DNA from: Chloroflexota bacterium
Lineage (GTDB): Bacteria; Chloroflexota; UBA6077; JACCZL01
Assembly: GCA_030447245.1 (NCBI GenBank)
Contig: JAUJPG010000018.1
Span: 1 to 64,000 of the forward strand
Direction: 5' to 3'
DNA length: 64,000 nucleotides
In this document: in pieces, positions 45,480 to 54,631 of the stretch
Layout of the letters: each line of letters begins with the position of its first letter
How positions within the stretch are numbered: the first letter of the stretch is position 1
Notes under the pieces: generated by a model
What the model was told of the DNA's origin: nothing
Database searches by the model: none
Seen by the model: only the letters and a program-made list of their open reading frames with translations
Translations under genes and position numbers: made by a program

Positions 45480-46132
45480 CCCGATGAAGGTTGCGGTTCG
45501 CGTGCGGCAAGCGCTAGCCCAAGCGCGTCTCCGAGCGCCTGGGTCGCGCCGTCAGCGGGATGGGTGACCTGCACGCGGAAGTATTCGTCGAGTACGATGG
45601 TCGGGCGTGCCGTCACGTGGCCTACTTCCGTTGCAAGCGGCCCGATCCCCGCATCGTCGACCAGCGTGGTGAGCAGGCGCTCGTAGATGTGTTCCACGCG
45701 GCGGCGAAGCTGCGCATCGCGGTCGACGATCAGGCTAACGATCGATCGCTCCGCCTCAGCCAGCGGCGTGCCCTCGGCGATGTGGAGGACGGGCATCGCT
45801 AGCTCATCCGCGACTGCGATCTGAACGGGAGCAGGCTTCTCACCGATGACCAATGCTTCGACGCCAGCATCGGCAAGGTCGTGCAACAGTCGTCCAAATC
45901 CCCGCCCCTGGGTGGCCCCGGCTGGCAGCAGTACCAACTCGCCCGGCGTCCCTCGCGCGGGCGCGGCTTGACGCGGCCCGAGAAGCCGCGCCCAGAAGAT
46001 GGGCCTGCCGAGACTGGCGTGTCCGGCGAGCACCGATGAGCCAGGAGGCAACGCTAGACGCAGGATGTCCGAGACGCTTACGGAATACCGCCCCCGTAAA
46101 TGGAGGTCACCGCGCGTAACCTGGGCCCGCAT
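45236..46132 (-). pseudogene. PucR-type regulator N-terminal domain, 3'-truncated and running into DAHP synthase out of frame
   Basis: The frame from ATG 46132 encodes a PucR N-terminal domain (SVSDILRLALPPGSSVLAGHA to LIVDRDAQLRRRVEHIYERL) to about residue 210 ([10 protein letters not shown]). After about 45500 it enters DAHP synthase DNA in the wrong frame and reads a meaningless Arg/Ser-rich tail to 45236. Full PucR regulators have a GGDEF-like middle domain and a C-terminal helix-turn-helix, and both are missing, so it cannot bind DNA as a normal PucR would. A junction at about 45465-45505 explains both truncated genes. Confidence 0.8.
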
Positions 46133-46140
46133 GCCGCCCT

Positions 46141-46159
46141 ATTGTGCAGTCTGTACAAT
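46141..46159. promoter_or_regulatory. Inverted repeat in the gap between the PucR-like gene and the pyr leader
   Basis: ATTGT-nnnnnnnnn-ACAAT, perfect 5-base arms, 8 bp upstream of the PucR-like ATG. It may be an operator or part of its promoter. The function is not known. Confidence 0.35.
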
Positions 46160-46277
46160 CCGGGTTGCAATGCGATTTCGCCTGAACCCGGCGGGGCATC
46201 TAGAGCTCCCGCGGTGCGCGAGTCGCGAGAGGTTCTGTGAGGGACTCGGTCGCTCCCCGGGAGGGCGGGCTGGTGTG

Positions 46278-46306
46278 TTGCCACGCGCCTCGTCCGTTGA
46301 TATAGT
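46278..46306 (+). promoter_or_regulatory. Promoter of the pyr operon
   Basis: TTGCCA (46278-46283) and TATAGT (46301-46306) with a 17-bp spacer. A start near 46313 would give a leader of about 160 bases that holds the PyrR-binding element and the attenuator before pyrR. Confidence 0.65.
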
Positions 46307-46335
46307 GAGGAGAGTCGACAGGCCATCGCTTGTTG

Positions 46336-46443
46336 GGCACCTTTAATTCGGTCCTGTGAGGCCGAGAAGGTTCCCGGTTGCATGAAGCAGCGAACTGCAT
46401 CGGTGCGTTCGATACATCGCCTCCGTCAAGCGGAGGCGTCTTT
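46336..46443 (+). ncRNA. PyrR-binding pyr leader (attenuator)
   Basis: The stretch 46340-46370 starts CCTTTAATTCGGTCC and ends GAGGCCGAGAAGG. The CCTT/AAGG and CGG/CCG pairing around a GTCCTGTGAGG loop fits the known PyrR anti-antiterminator (Rfam PyrR element). A terminator hairpin lies at 46418-46438. When pyrimidine nucleotides are high PyrR-UMP should hold this loop and let the terminator form, lowering transcription of the whole operon. I did not map the competing antiterminator in full. Confidence 0.75.
46418..46443 (+). terminator. Intrinsic terminator of the pyr attenuator
   Basis: CGCCTCCG-tcaag-CGGAGGCG, an 8-bp perfect stem with a 5-base loop, then TCTTT. It lies 31 bp before the pyrR ATG. 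Confidence 0.75.
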
Positions 46444-46473
46444 GTGTCCCCAAAGTCGCCGAGCTGGGTCGTG

Positions 46474-47032
46474 ATGAATGGCACCGACGCTGCAATGCAG
46501 CCTCGGAGTCTGATGAGCGCTGACGACGTGCGTCGGGCAGTCGGGCGCATGGCCCATGAGATCGTCGAACGGAACGGTGGCGTGGGAGACGTAGTGCTCG
46601 TTGGAATCAGGACGCGCGGCGTTCCCCTTGCGCGGCGGGTTGCCGAGCAGATTGGATCGTTTGAGGCGGCAGCCCCGCCCGGTGGGTGAGTTGGACGTCA
46701 CCCTCTACCGCGACGACCTCGCTGCACGGGTCAAACCGCCCAGCGGGCCAACCGCCCTGCCGATGGACGTGTCGCGGCGAGTCGTGGTGCTGGTTGACGA
46801 CGTGCTCTACACTGGCCGAACGATCCGGGCGGCGATGGATGCGCTGGTCGACTTTGGCCGCCCGCGCGCGATCCAGCTCCTGGTACTCGTCGACCGCGGC
46901 CACCGCGAGCTGCCGATCCGCGCCGACTTCGTCGGCAGGAACGTGCCAACCGCTCGGGTCGAGAAGGTCGAGGTCCACCTTCAAGAAGTGGATGGCCGCG
47001 ACGAAGTTGTGCTTCGAAAGCCGAGTGAGTAG
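46474..47032 (+). pseudogene. pyrR: PyrR bifunctional regulator, disrupted by a +1 frameshift
   Basis: PyrR binds the pyr leader RNA and also has weak uracil phosphoribosyltransferase activity. The first frame from ATG 46474 gives [21 protein letters not shown], then [20 protein letters not shown] and stops at 46689. The second frame continues from [13 protein letters not shown] through the PRPP site [14 protein letters not shown] to [13 protein letters not shown] at 47032. Around 46670-46677 one extra C in a C/G-rich run breaks the frame; deleting it gives EAAAPPVGELD, the same length as other PyrR proteins. It is either a sequencing error or a recent loss. Since the leader is intact, I lean to an error. 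Confidence 0.85.
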
Positions 47033-47035
47033 CTC

Positions 47036-48076
47036 ATGCAGGTGCAGGCACCCACGATGATCGGGCGGGCACGCGCCGAAACGGACTCGGTGCAAGGCTT
47101 TGATGGCCTCGCTCCATGCTGGCCCGGGCGTCGGCACGTGCTCGACCTGGACGATTTCGCACCAGGGGAGATTGTCCAGGTGCTCGGTACGGCGGCGACG
47201 ATGAAGGAGATTCTTCAACGGCCGATCAAGAAGGTACCGACCCTGCGTGGCAAGACCATCGTCACCATGTTCTACGAGTCGAGCACTCGCACTCGCGTGT
47301 CGTTCGAGGTTGCCGCGAAGGTGCTAGGTGCCGACGCGGTCAACGTAGCGGCGCCGACGAGCAGTGCCACGAAGGGTGAGTCGCTGATCAACACCGTACA
47401 AACGCTTCAGGCCATCGGCGCCGATATCGTCGTCATGCGCCATCCGCAGAGCGGTGCACCGTGGCTTGTCGCGCCGCGCGTGCATGCGGCGGTGATCAAC
47501 GCTGGCGACGGTTGGCACGCCCATCCGACCCAGGCTCTCCTCGACGTCTTCACGATTCACGAGCACCTTGGCCGGGTGCGGGGTGTCCGAGTCACCATCG
47601 TCGGAGATGTCTTGCACAGCCGCGTGGCGCGTTCAAACATCTGGGCGCTCACCAAGCTCGGGGCTGAGGTCACCGTGTGCGGCCCACCTACGCTACTCCC
47701 GCGCGACTGGCTCCTGGAGCCATCTAGGCTTCCCTGGGCGGTCCGGGTGTGCGAACGGCTCGACGAGGCGCTTGACGGCGCGGACGTTGTAATGGCGCTA
47801 CGTCTCCAGCGAGAGCGCCAGCATGGCGGCTTGATCCCGAGCGTCCGCGAGTACTCCCACCTGTATGGCCTTACAACCGAGCGCCTGCGACAGGCGGATT
47901 CATCGGCCATCGTCATGCACCCTGGCCCGATGAACGAAGGCGTCGAGATTGCGCCTGACGTCGCCCACGGTCCCCGGTCGGTGATCGAGGCGCAAGTGAC
48001 AAACGGCGTGGCAGTGCGGATGTCCCTGCTCTATTTGCTCTTTGGTGGTGAGGCTGCCCTGGAACGGTCGGACTAG
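47036..48076 (+). CDS. pyrB: Aspartate carbamoyltransferase catalytic subunit
   Basis: Makes carbamoyl aspartate, the first committed pyrimidine step. The 346-residue protein starts at ATG 47036, 3 bp after pyrR, with a roughly 32-residue extra lead before HVLDLDDFAPGEI. It has the carbamoyl-phosphate site ESSTRTRVSF at 81-90, then HAHPTQALLD and GDVLHSRVARSN, and the MHPGPMNEGVEI loop. No regulatory pyrI gene is present, as in most bacteria of this type. A GTG or ATG further in might be the true start. Confidence 0.96.
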   Translation: MQVQAPTMIGRARAETDSVQGFDGLAPCWPGRRHVLDLDDFAPGEIVQVLGTAATMKEILQRPIKKVPTLRGKTIVTMFYESSTRTRVSFEVAAKVLGADAVNVAAPTSSATKGESLINTVQTLQAIGADIVVMRHPQSGAPWLVAPRVHAAVINAGDGWHAHPTQALLDVFTIHEHLGRVRGVRVTIVGDVLHSRVARSNIWALTKLGAEVTVCGPPTLLPRDWLLEPSRLPWAVRVCERLDEALDGADVVMALRLQRERQHGGLIPSVREYSHLYGLTTERLRQADSSAIVMHPGPMNEGVEIAPDVAHGPRSVIEAQVTNGVAVRMSLLYLLFGGEAALERSD

Positions 48077-48079
48077 GCG

Positions 48080-49414
48080 ATGCAAGCCGCGCGCATCCGC
48101 ATCGCGAACGGTCGGATCCTTGATCCGTCACAAGAGCTTGACGAACGAGGCGACGTCGTGATCGAGAATGATCGCATCGTCGGGGTCCACTGGGCCTCGG
48201 GACACGCGCCTGCTTCGAGCCCGGCCGAGCGCGTGGTCGACGCGGAAAGCCTGGTGGTCGCGCCGGGCTTTGTAGACCTCCATTGTCATCTGCGCGAGCC
48301 GGGCTTGGAGTACAAGGAGACCATAGCAACCGGGACTCGAGCCGCGGCCGCCGGAGGTTTCACCACCGTCTGCTGCATGCCGAATACCGAGCCCACCCTG
48401 GACACCGCGTCGGACATCGAGTGGATCCACGCCGTGGCACACCGTGACGCGGTTGTGCGGGTGTACCCGATTGGAGCAATCACCAAGGGTCGGCTGGGGA
48501 TTGAGCTGGCGGAGCTGGCCGACATGGGGCGAGCTGGCGCCGTTGCTTTCTCGGATGATGGCAATCCTGTGCGCAGCGGTAAGCTCTTGCGCAATGCCCT
48601 TTCCTACGCGCGGATCACCGGGCGGCCGGTCGTCGACCATTGCGAAGACCATGACCTGGTGGATGGCGGGGTGATGCACGAGGGGTCCGTATCGAGTCGT
48701 TTGGGCCTGCGGGGGGCACCAGCGGAGTCGGAGGAGGCGGCGATCGCCCGCGACCTTGCGCTCGCGCAGGCTGTTGGGGGACGGTTGCACCTCGCGCACG
48801 TGAGCACCGCTCACTCCATTGAACTCGTCCGTGACGCCAAAGCGCGCGGTACCCGGGTGACCGCCGAAGTCACTCCGCACCACCTGGTCCTCACCCACGC
48901 CTGGGTCGCCGGCTTCGAGGAGGGGGTGACGCGCTACGACACCAACTGCCGGGTCAATCCACCACTTCGGACGGAGGAGGACCGAGTGGCCCTCATCCGC
49001 GGGGTCGCCGATGGAACCATCGACGCCATCGCCACGGACCACGCACCTCACGACGTGGTTGACAAGAATTGTGAGTTCGACCGGGCCGCGCCGGGGATCT
49101 CGGGCCTGGAGACCGCATTCGGCCTGCTAATGCGGCTAGTCGCGCCGACGAACGGTGACCCCGCGTTGCCACTTGCAACGATTGTTCGAGCATTGACTAT
49201 GGGTGCGTCCCGAGCATTCAACCTCGATCTCGGCACGTTGAGGGTAGGCGCACTCGCGGATCTAGTCCTCCTCGATCCGGACGCCCATTGGACCGTCGAC
49301 GTCCAGCGCTTCCATTCCAAGGGCAAGAACTCGCCGCTGGACGGACAAGACTTGCGCGGAATAGTGCGACTCACGATGGTTGGAGGCAAGATCGTGCATG
49401 AGGTGCCGCGTTGA
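48080..49414 (+). CDS. pyrC: Dihydroorotase
   Basis: Cyclises carbamoyl aspartate to dihydroorotate. The 444-residue class I enzyme shows the metal site DLHCHLREPG (His68, His70), then TVCCMPNTEPTLD and a C-terminal ATDHAPH motif, and PGISGLETAFGLLM. It begins 3 bp after pyrB and overlaps carA by 4 bp. The class I type commonly pairs with ATCase in bacterial pyr operons. Confidence 0.96.
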   Translation: MQAARIRIANGRILDPSQELDERGDVVIENDRIVGVHWASGHAPASSPAERVVDAESLVVAPGFVDLHCHLREPGLEYKETIATGTRAAAAGGFTTVCCMPNTEPTLDTASDIEWIHAVAHRDAVVRVYPIGAITKGRLGIELAELADMGRAGAVAFSDDGNPVRSGKLLRNALSYARITGRPVVDHCEDHDLVDGGVMHEGSVSSRLGLRGAPAESEEAAIARDLALAQAVGGRLHLAHVSTAHSIELVRDAKARGTRVTAEVTPHHLVLTHAWVAGFEEGVTRYDTNCRVNPPLRTEEDRVALIRGVADGTIDAIATDHAPHDVVDKNCEFDRAAPGISGLETAFGLLMRLVAPTNGDPALPLATIVRALTMGASRAFNLDLGTLRVGALADLVLLDPDAHWTVDVQRFHSKGKNSPLDGQDLRGIVRLTMVGGKIVHEVPR

Positions 49415-50547
49415 CCGACCGCGAAACGGCCCTGGTGCTCGAGGATGGCGGCGTCTTCGTCGGCCAGCCGTTCGGAGCGCGGACCGACGTCGACGGCGAG
49501 GTGGTCTTCAACACCGCGATGACCGGTTATCAGGAGATCTGCACCGATGCGTCGTACCACGGCCAATTGGTCACGTTGACTCATCCGCAAGTAGGGAACT
49601 ACGGCGTGTCGCGTTCGGCGCAGGAGGCCGAGCGGCCGTGGTTGTCGGCACTGATTGTCCGCGAGCTTGCGACTCTGACGTCGCACTGGGAAAGTTACGA
49701 GACGCTGCACCAGTATCTTGAGCGCTGGCAAGTGCCGGGGCTCCAAGGCGTCGACACACGCGCCCTCACTCGGCGGCTGCGCCGCCGTGGCGCACTCCGC
49801 GCCGTCCTACGTCAGAGCGGACCGCGGGGCTTCACCGCGGACGAACTCGCTCGGCTGGCGTCGGCGGCTACGCGAGTTACGCCGCTATCGGACAAGCAAT
49901 TGGTCGCCGATGTGTCTCGACGCGGTCGCGCCGGTGTCGAACGCGCCGCCGGCCAGGCCCGAATCGCTCTCGTGGATTATGGCTACAAGGCCAACATCGC
50001 ACGCTCGCTCCGGCGTCGTGGGGCAACCCTCGAACTGGTCTCCTGGGATGCCGGCGCGGCTCGCATCCTGGCTGGCCAGCCGGACGGGATCGTCCTCTCG
50101 AATGGGCCCGGCGATCCGGCCCGCTTGGCTGACGCAGTATCGACCGCGCGGCGTCTGATTCCGAGCGGCGTGCCGATTATGGGGATCTGTCTGGGCCACC
50201 AGATCCTCGGCCAGGCGGCTGGCGCCTCGACCAGCCGACTTCCGTTTGGCCACCATGGCGGCAATCACCCGGTCAAAGAGCTGGCAACTGGCCAGGTGGC
50301 GATCACGACCCAGAACCACGAGTTCCAGGTCGAGCCCGGCCCAGCCTTGCAGGCGAACGGATTCGAGGTGAGCCACGTGAGCCTGAATGACGAATCGGTC
50401 GAAGGGCTGTGTCACCGCGATCTGCCGGTCTTTTCTGTCCAGTTCCACCCTGAGGGATGTCCTGGGCCGCAAGATAGTCAGCCACAATTTGATCGGTTCA
50501 TGGATCTGGTCAAGCATCGCCAGATCGGCCGAGACGGCGACACGTGA
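49411..50547 (+). CDS. carA: Carbamoyl-phosphate synthase small (glutaminase) subunit
   Basis: Releases ammonia from glutamine for the large subunit. Start is TTG 49411 overlapping the pyrC stop. The 378-residue protein carries the N-terminal domain signature VFNTAMTGYQEICTDASY at 32-49, and the class I amidotransferase triad Cys260 in GICLGHQILG, His346 and Glu348 in VQFHPEG. It overlaps carB by 4 bp. Confidence 0.97.
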   Translation: MTDRETALVLEDGGVFVGQPFGARTDVDGEVVFNTAMTGYQEICTDASYHGQLVTLTHPQVGNYGVSRSAQEAERPWLSALIVRELATLTSHWESYETLHQYLERWQVPGLQGVDTRALTRRLRRRGALRAVLRQSGPRGFTADELARLASAATRVTPLSDKQLVADVSRRGRAGVERAAGQARIALVDYGYKANIARSLRRRGATLELVSWDAGAARILAGQPDGIVLSNGPGDPARLADAVSTARRLIPSGVPIMGICLGHQILGQAAGASTSRLPFGHHGGNHPVKELATGQVAITTQNHEFQVEPGPALQANGFEVSHVSLNDESVEGLCHRDLPVFSVQFHPEGCPGPQDSQPQFDRFMDLVKHRQIGRDGDT

Positions 50548-53500
50548 ACGGTACACCGCGTAAGGTGCTCGTCCTCGGGTCGGGGCCGATCGTCATTGGC
50601 CAGGCAGCGGAGTTTGACTACGCTGGCACCCAGGCCTGCCGCGCGCTGCGTGAGGAGGGTGTGACTACGATTCTGGTCAACTCCAATCCAGCGACCATCA
50701 TGACCGACGTCGGAGTGGCCGACATAACCTACCTCGAGCCGCTCTCGGTGGAAACGATCGAGGACGTCCTACGAAGGGAACGCCCGGATGGCATCCTGGC
50801 GACCCTTGGCGGCCAGACCGGACTAAACCTGGCGGTTGAGGCGGCGCGAGCGGGGCTATTCGATCGTTATGGTGCCGAATTGATCGGGACGCGCCTCGAC
50901 TCGATCGAGATGGCGGAGGATCGAGAGCGGTTCAAGAATCTGCTCGTCCGCATCGACGAGCCTGTCCCGGCGAGCGCGACGGCAACGTCGGTGCAGGAGG
51001 CGCTTGCCTTCGCGGAAGAGCAGGGCTTCCCGCTGATCGTGCGCCCGGCATTCACCCTTGGGGGAACTGGCGGAGGCCAGGCGCGCGACCGTGCCGAGTT
51101 GGAACGGGTCGCCGCGTCAGGCCTGGCAGCCAGCCCCGTGCGCCAGGTGCTTGTGGAGCGCTCACTGGTCGGCTGGAAAGAGCTGGAGTACGAGGTACTG
51201 CGCGACGGCGCGGATACGTGCATCGTCGTCTGCAACATGGAAAACGTCGACCCGATGGGGGTTCACACTGGCGATTCGATTGTCGTAGCGCCGAGCCAAA
51301 CCCTCTCCGATGTCGAGTACCAGATGCTCCGCTCGGCGGCGATCAAGATTATCCGAGCGCTCGAGATCCACGGCGGCTGCAACGTGCAGTTTGCGCTGGA
51401 TCCCCACTCGCGGCAGTACTACGTGATCGAGGTGAACCCGCGAGTCAGCCGGTCGTCGGCGCTCGCCTCCAAGGCGACCGGCTACCCGATCGCTCGAGTG
51501 TCCACCAAAGTGGCTCTCGGCCGGCGTCTGGACGAGATCCCGAATGCGGTGACGCGGCGCACGACGGCCGCGTTCGAGCCGAGCCTCGACTACCTGGTGG
51601 TCAAGATTCCGCGCTGGCCATTCGACAAGTTCGGCACCGGCGACCGAACCATTGGGACTCAGATGAAGGCGACGGGCGAGGTCATGGCAATCGACCGCTC
51701 GTTCGAGGCGGCACTCCAAAAGGCCGTCCGATCGCTCGAGTTCCGCGGCCGCAGCCTCCTGTGGGAGGATCCAGCGTGGAGTCGTCGCGGCGGCCAGGAG
51801 TCAATTGACCAGCTGGTTGACACACCCTCCGACCTGCGGCTCTGGGCATTGGCAGCAGCCCTCCGGCGTGACCTGACCCCTGGTGCGCTCGCCGAGCGTA
51901 CTGGTATCGACGTGTTCTTCCTCGACAAGCTTGCCAACATCGTAGGGGTCGAGCGACGGCTGCTGACGGAGCCACTGTCGCCACGGCTGCTCCGTACGGC
52001 GAAACGTCTCGGCTTTTCGGACGAGCACATCGGGACGTTGGCGGACGAGCTTCCAGAGCGTATTCGTCGCCGACGCCACGAGTGGGGTCTCCGTCCCGTG
52101 TACAAGATGGTTGATACGTGCGCAGCCGAGTTCGAGGCAGTCACGCCCTACTTTTACGGCACCTACGAGACCGAAAACGAGGCTGACCCGATACGCGACT
52201 CGAAAGCGATCATCCTGGGTTCAGGGCCAATTCGGATCGGTCAAGGCGTCGAGTTCGACTATTGCTCCGTGCGTGCAGCGGGTGCGCTCCAAGCGGCTGG
52301 CCACAAGAGCATCCTCATCAACAGCAATCCCGAAACGGTCAGTACTGACTTCGACGCGTCCTCACGCCTGTATTTCGAGCCGCTCGACGCCGAGAGCGTG
52401 CTTGACGTGCTCGACAACGAGAGGTGCCGGTGGAGCTCGGACGTCGATAGCCACGGATCCCTGACGCCCGTGCTCTACCAGTTCGGGGGGCAGACTGCCA
52501 TTAACCTGGCCCAGCCTTTGTTCGACGCCGGCATCCCGCTTGCGGGCGGCTCGGCGAGCGTCGACCTGGCCGAAGATCGTCGCCTGTTCGAAGATCTGGT
52601 CTCGCGACTCGGGATCCCCCAGCCGCCGGGCGCCGCCATCCGGACCGTGGAAGAGGGGCTCCAGACGGCCGAGGTCATCGGCTACCCAGTCCTGGTGCGC
52701 CCATCGTTCGTACTCGGTGGCTGGGCCATGGAGATTGTGCACAACGATGCCGACCTAACAAGCTACGTCCAAGCAGCGGCCGACCTGAGACAGCGGGGCC
52801 CAATCCTGGTGGACAAGTACCTTGCCGGCCGCGAGGTCGAGGTCGACGCGATCTGCGACGGCGAGCGGGTGCTGATCCCCGGGATCATGGAGCATGTCGA
52901 GCGGGCCGGCGTCCATTCCGGCGACAGCATCGCGGTGTATCCGCCCCGTGGTTTGAGCGACGAGCATGCCGAGCAGATCGTCGCGTACACCGAGCGGCTA
53001 GGCGTGGGCCTCGGCGTGCGAGGGTTATTCAACGTCCAGTACGTGATCTTTGAAGGCAGCGTTTACGTGATTGAAGCGAATCCACGCTCCAGTCGTACGA
53101 TTCCCTTCATCAGCAAGGTTACTGGCGTGCCGATGGTGGACCTTGCCACGCAGGTGCTACTCGGACGATCGTTGGCGGAGCAGGGCTACGCGGGCGGCCT
53201 TCAGCCATGGAGCGGGTTAGTTGCCGTCAAGGCGCCAGTCTTTTCGATGTCGAAGCTCCCGATGGTCGATTCCTACCTTGGCCCCGAGATGAAGTCGACG
53301 GGGGAGGTGATGGGTGTTGATTGGGAGTACGACGATGCGCTCGCCAAGGCCCTTGTGGCATCCGGCAGCATGATCCCCGACAGCGCCGCCGTCCTCCTGT
53401 CGATCGCCGATGCCGACAAGTCGGCCGCTATTGGACTCATTCGGGTGCTGGTTGAGTCCGGTCATCCGCTGCTCGCGACGGAGGGGACGGGCCGCATGAT

Positions 53501-53834
53501 CCAGGAGCTGAGTCTGCCGGTGCGTCAAATCACTAAGCGGCTTGACGAAGGACATCCGAACGTAGTGGACGCACTCGAGGCAGGTTGGGTCGGCGCCGTG
53601 ATTAACACTGTCACCGGCCGCCGCGGGCCGCTCAAGGACGGCTTCCATATTCGGCGAGCAGCAGTGGAGCGTCGGATTCCGTGCTTCACATCGCTTGACA
53701 CCGCAAGGGTCGCCATCGAGGTTGCGACCCGTCGCCGGGGCGCCTTGACCGCGAGGCCAATCGCGGTCTACCTCGCCGGAGATGTGCAGGCGGGCGCGCG
53801 CCATCTGGTAACTGCCAGGAGGGAAGGCGCCTGA
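50544..53834 (+). CDS. carB: Carbamoyl-phosphate synthase large subunit
   Basis: Makes carbamoyl phosphate from bicarbonate, ammonia and two ATP. The 1096-residue protein shows two homologous halves, each opening with GSGPIxIGQxxEFDY (residues about 11 and 560), each with an ATP-grasp domain (GGTGGGQARDRAEL and VLGGWAMEIVHND) and an IEVNPR/IEANPR core. The last about 140 residues form the MGS-like allosteric domain (LLATEGTGRMIQEL). Length is normal. GTG start overlaps carA by 4 bp and the last base overlaps the pyrK start. Confidence 0.98.
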   Translation: MNGTPRKVLVLGSGPIVIGQAAEFDYAGTQACRALREEGVTTILVNSNPATIMTDVGVADITYLEPLSVETIEDVLRRERPDGILATLGGQTGLNLAVEAARAGLFDRYGAELIGTRLDSIEMAEDRERFKNLLVRIDEPVPASATATSVQEALAFAEEQGFPLIVRPAFTLGGTGGGQARDRAELERVAASGLAASPVRQVLVERSLVGWKELEYEVLRDGADTCIVVCNMENVDPMGVHTGDSIVVAPSQTLSDVEYQMLRSAAIKIIRALEIHGGCNVQFALDPHSRQYYVIEVNPRVSRSSALASKATGYPIARVSTKVALGRRLDEIPNAVTRRTTAAFEPSLDYLVVKIPRWPFDKFGTGDRTIGTQMKATGEVMAIDRSFEAALQKAVRSLEFRGRSLLWEDPAWSRRGGQESIDQLVDTPSDLRLWALAAALRRDLTPGALAERTGIDVFFLDKLANIVGVERRLLTEPLSPRLLRTAKRLGFSDEHIGTLADELPERIRRRRHEWGLRPVYKMVDTCAAEFEAVTPYFYGTYETENEADPIRDSKAIILGSGPIRIGQGVEFDYCSVRAAGALQAAGHKSILINSNPETVSTDFDASSRLYFEPLDAESVLDVLDNERCRWSSDVDSHGSLTPVLYQFGGQTAINLAQPLFDAGIPLAGGSASVDLAEDRRLFEDLVSRLGIPQPPGAAIRTVEEGLQTAEVIGYPVLVRPSFVLGGWAMEIVHNDADLTSYVQAAADLRQRGPILVDKYLAGREVEVDAICDGERVLIPGIMEHVERAGVHSGDSIAVYPPRGLSDEHAEQIVAYTERLGVGLGVRGLFNVQYVIFEGSVYVIEANPRSSRTIPFISKVTGVPMVDLATQVLLGRSLAEQGYAGGLQPWSGLVAVKAPVFSMSKLPMVDSYLGPEMKSTGEVMGVDWEYDDALAKALVASGSMIPDSAAVLLSIADADKSAAIGLIRVLVESGHPLLATEGTGRMIQELSLPVRQITKRLDEGHPNVVDALEAGWVGAVINTVTGRRGPLKDGFHIRRAAVERRIPCFTSLDTARVAIEVATRRRGALTARPIAVYLAGDVQAGARHLVTARREGA

Positions 53835-54631
53835 TGGATCTCCTCAGGGCCAAAGTGCTTTCGAACGAGGAGATCATGCCGAGCACACACGTGCTGGCCC
53901 TTGCTTCCCCGGAATTGGGGCGGACAGCGGCACCCGGACAGTTCGTCCACATCCGCTCAGGCCCGACCTGGGATCCCCTCCTCCGCAGGCCGATGAGCAT
54001 CTACAAAATTCGGCCGGACGGCGTCTCGATCATGGTGAGGGCGATTGGAGCGGGGAGCACGATGATCGCTGCGAGCGTGCCCGGCGGCTGGCTCGACTGT
54101 CTCGGTCCGCTCGGCACGCCGTTTGAGCTCGGTCCCGATAGCCGACGGCTACTGATGGTCGGGGGGGGCTACGGCGTTGCGCCACTGGTTGCACTCGCCG
54201 AGCTCGCGCTTCCGCGCGATTGTGAGGTCGTGCTACTTGTGGGTGCCGCGAGTGCGCAGTACGTCTTCCCGTCCGCGCTGCTTCCGACCGACGTGGAGTA
54301 CGAGGTCGCGACCGTTGACGGCACGCTCGGTCATCACGGCCTGGTCACGGAACTGGCGGCGCGCTACCTCGAGTGGTCGGATGCCATCTACGCGTGCGGC
54401 CCGACGCCGATGCTGCGTGCCGTGGCCTTGGCGGCGCGGCCCCTGGCTCGAGCCGGGGGCGGGGCGGTGCCATCGACCAAGCGGGTCGAGCTTGCGATGG
54501 AGCAAGACATGGGCTGCGCGATGGGCGTGTGTCTTGCATGCGTCGTCAAGACCCGGCGGGGTCTCCAGCGGGTGTGTCGGGACGGGCCGGTCTTCCGAGC
54601 AGAAGAGCTGGTCTGGGAGAGCTCCGCGTGA
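53834..54631 (+). CDS. pyrK: Dihydroorotate dehydrogenase electron-transfer subunit
   Basis: Takes electrons from PyrD type IB to NAD through FAD and an iron-sulfur cluster. The 265-residue protein has the FAD site RRPMSIY at 51-57, VGGGYGVAPLVALAEL for the nucleotide, and a 2Fe-2S site of Cys228, Cys233, Cys236 and Cys248 in DMGCAMGVCLACVVKT and RVCRDGP. It overlaps carB by one base and pyrD by 4 bp (GTGA). Confidence 0.96.
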   Translation: MDLLRAKVLSNEEIMPSTHVLALASPELGRTAAPGQFVHIRSGPTWDPLLRRPMSIYKIRPDGVSIMVRAIGAGSTMIAASVPGGWLDCLGPLGTPFELGPDSRRLLMVGGGYGVAPLVALAELALPRDCEVVLLVGAASAQYVFPSALLPTDVEYEVATVDGTLGHHGLVTELAARYLEWSDAIYACGPTPMLRAVALAARPLARAGGGAVPSTKRVELAMEQDMGCAMGVCLACVVKTRRGLQRVCRDGPVFRAEELVWESSA

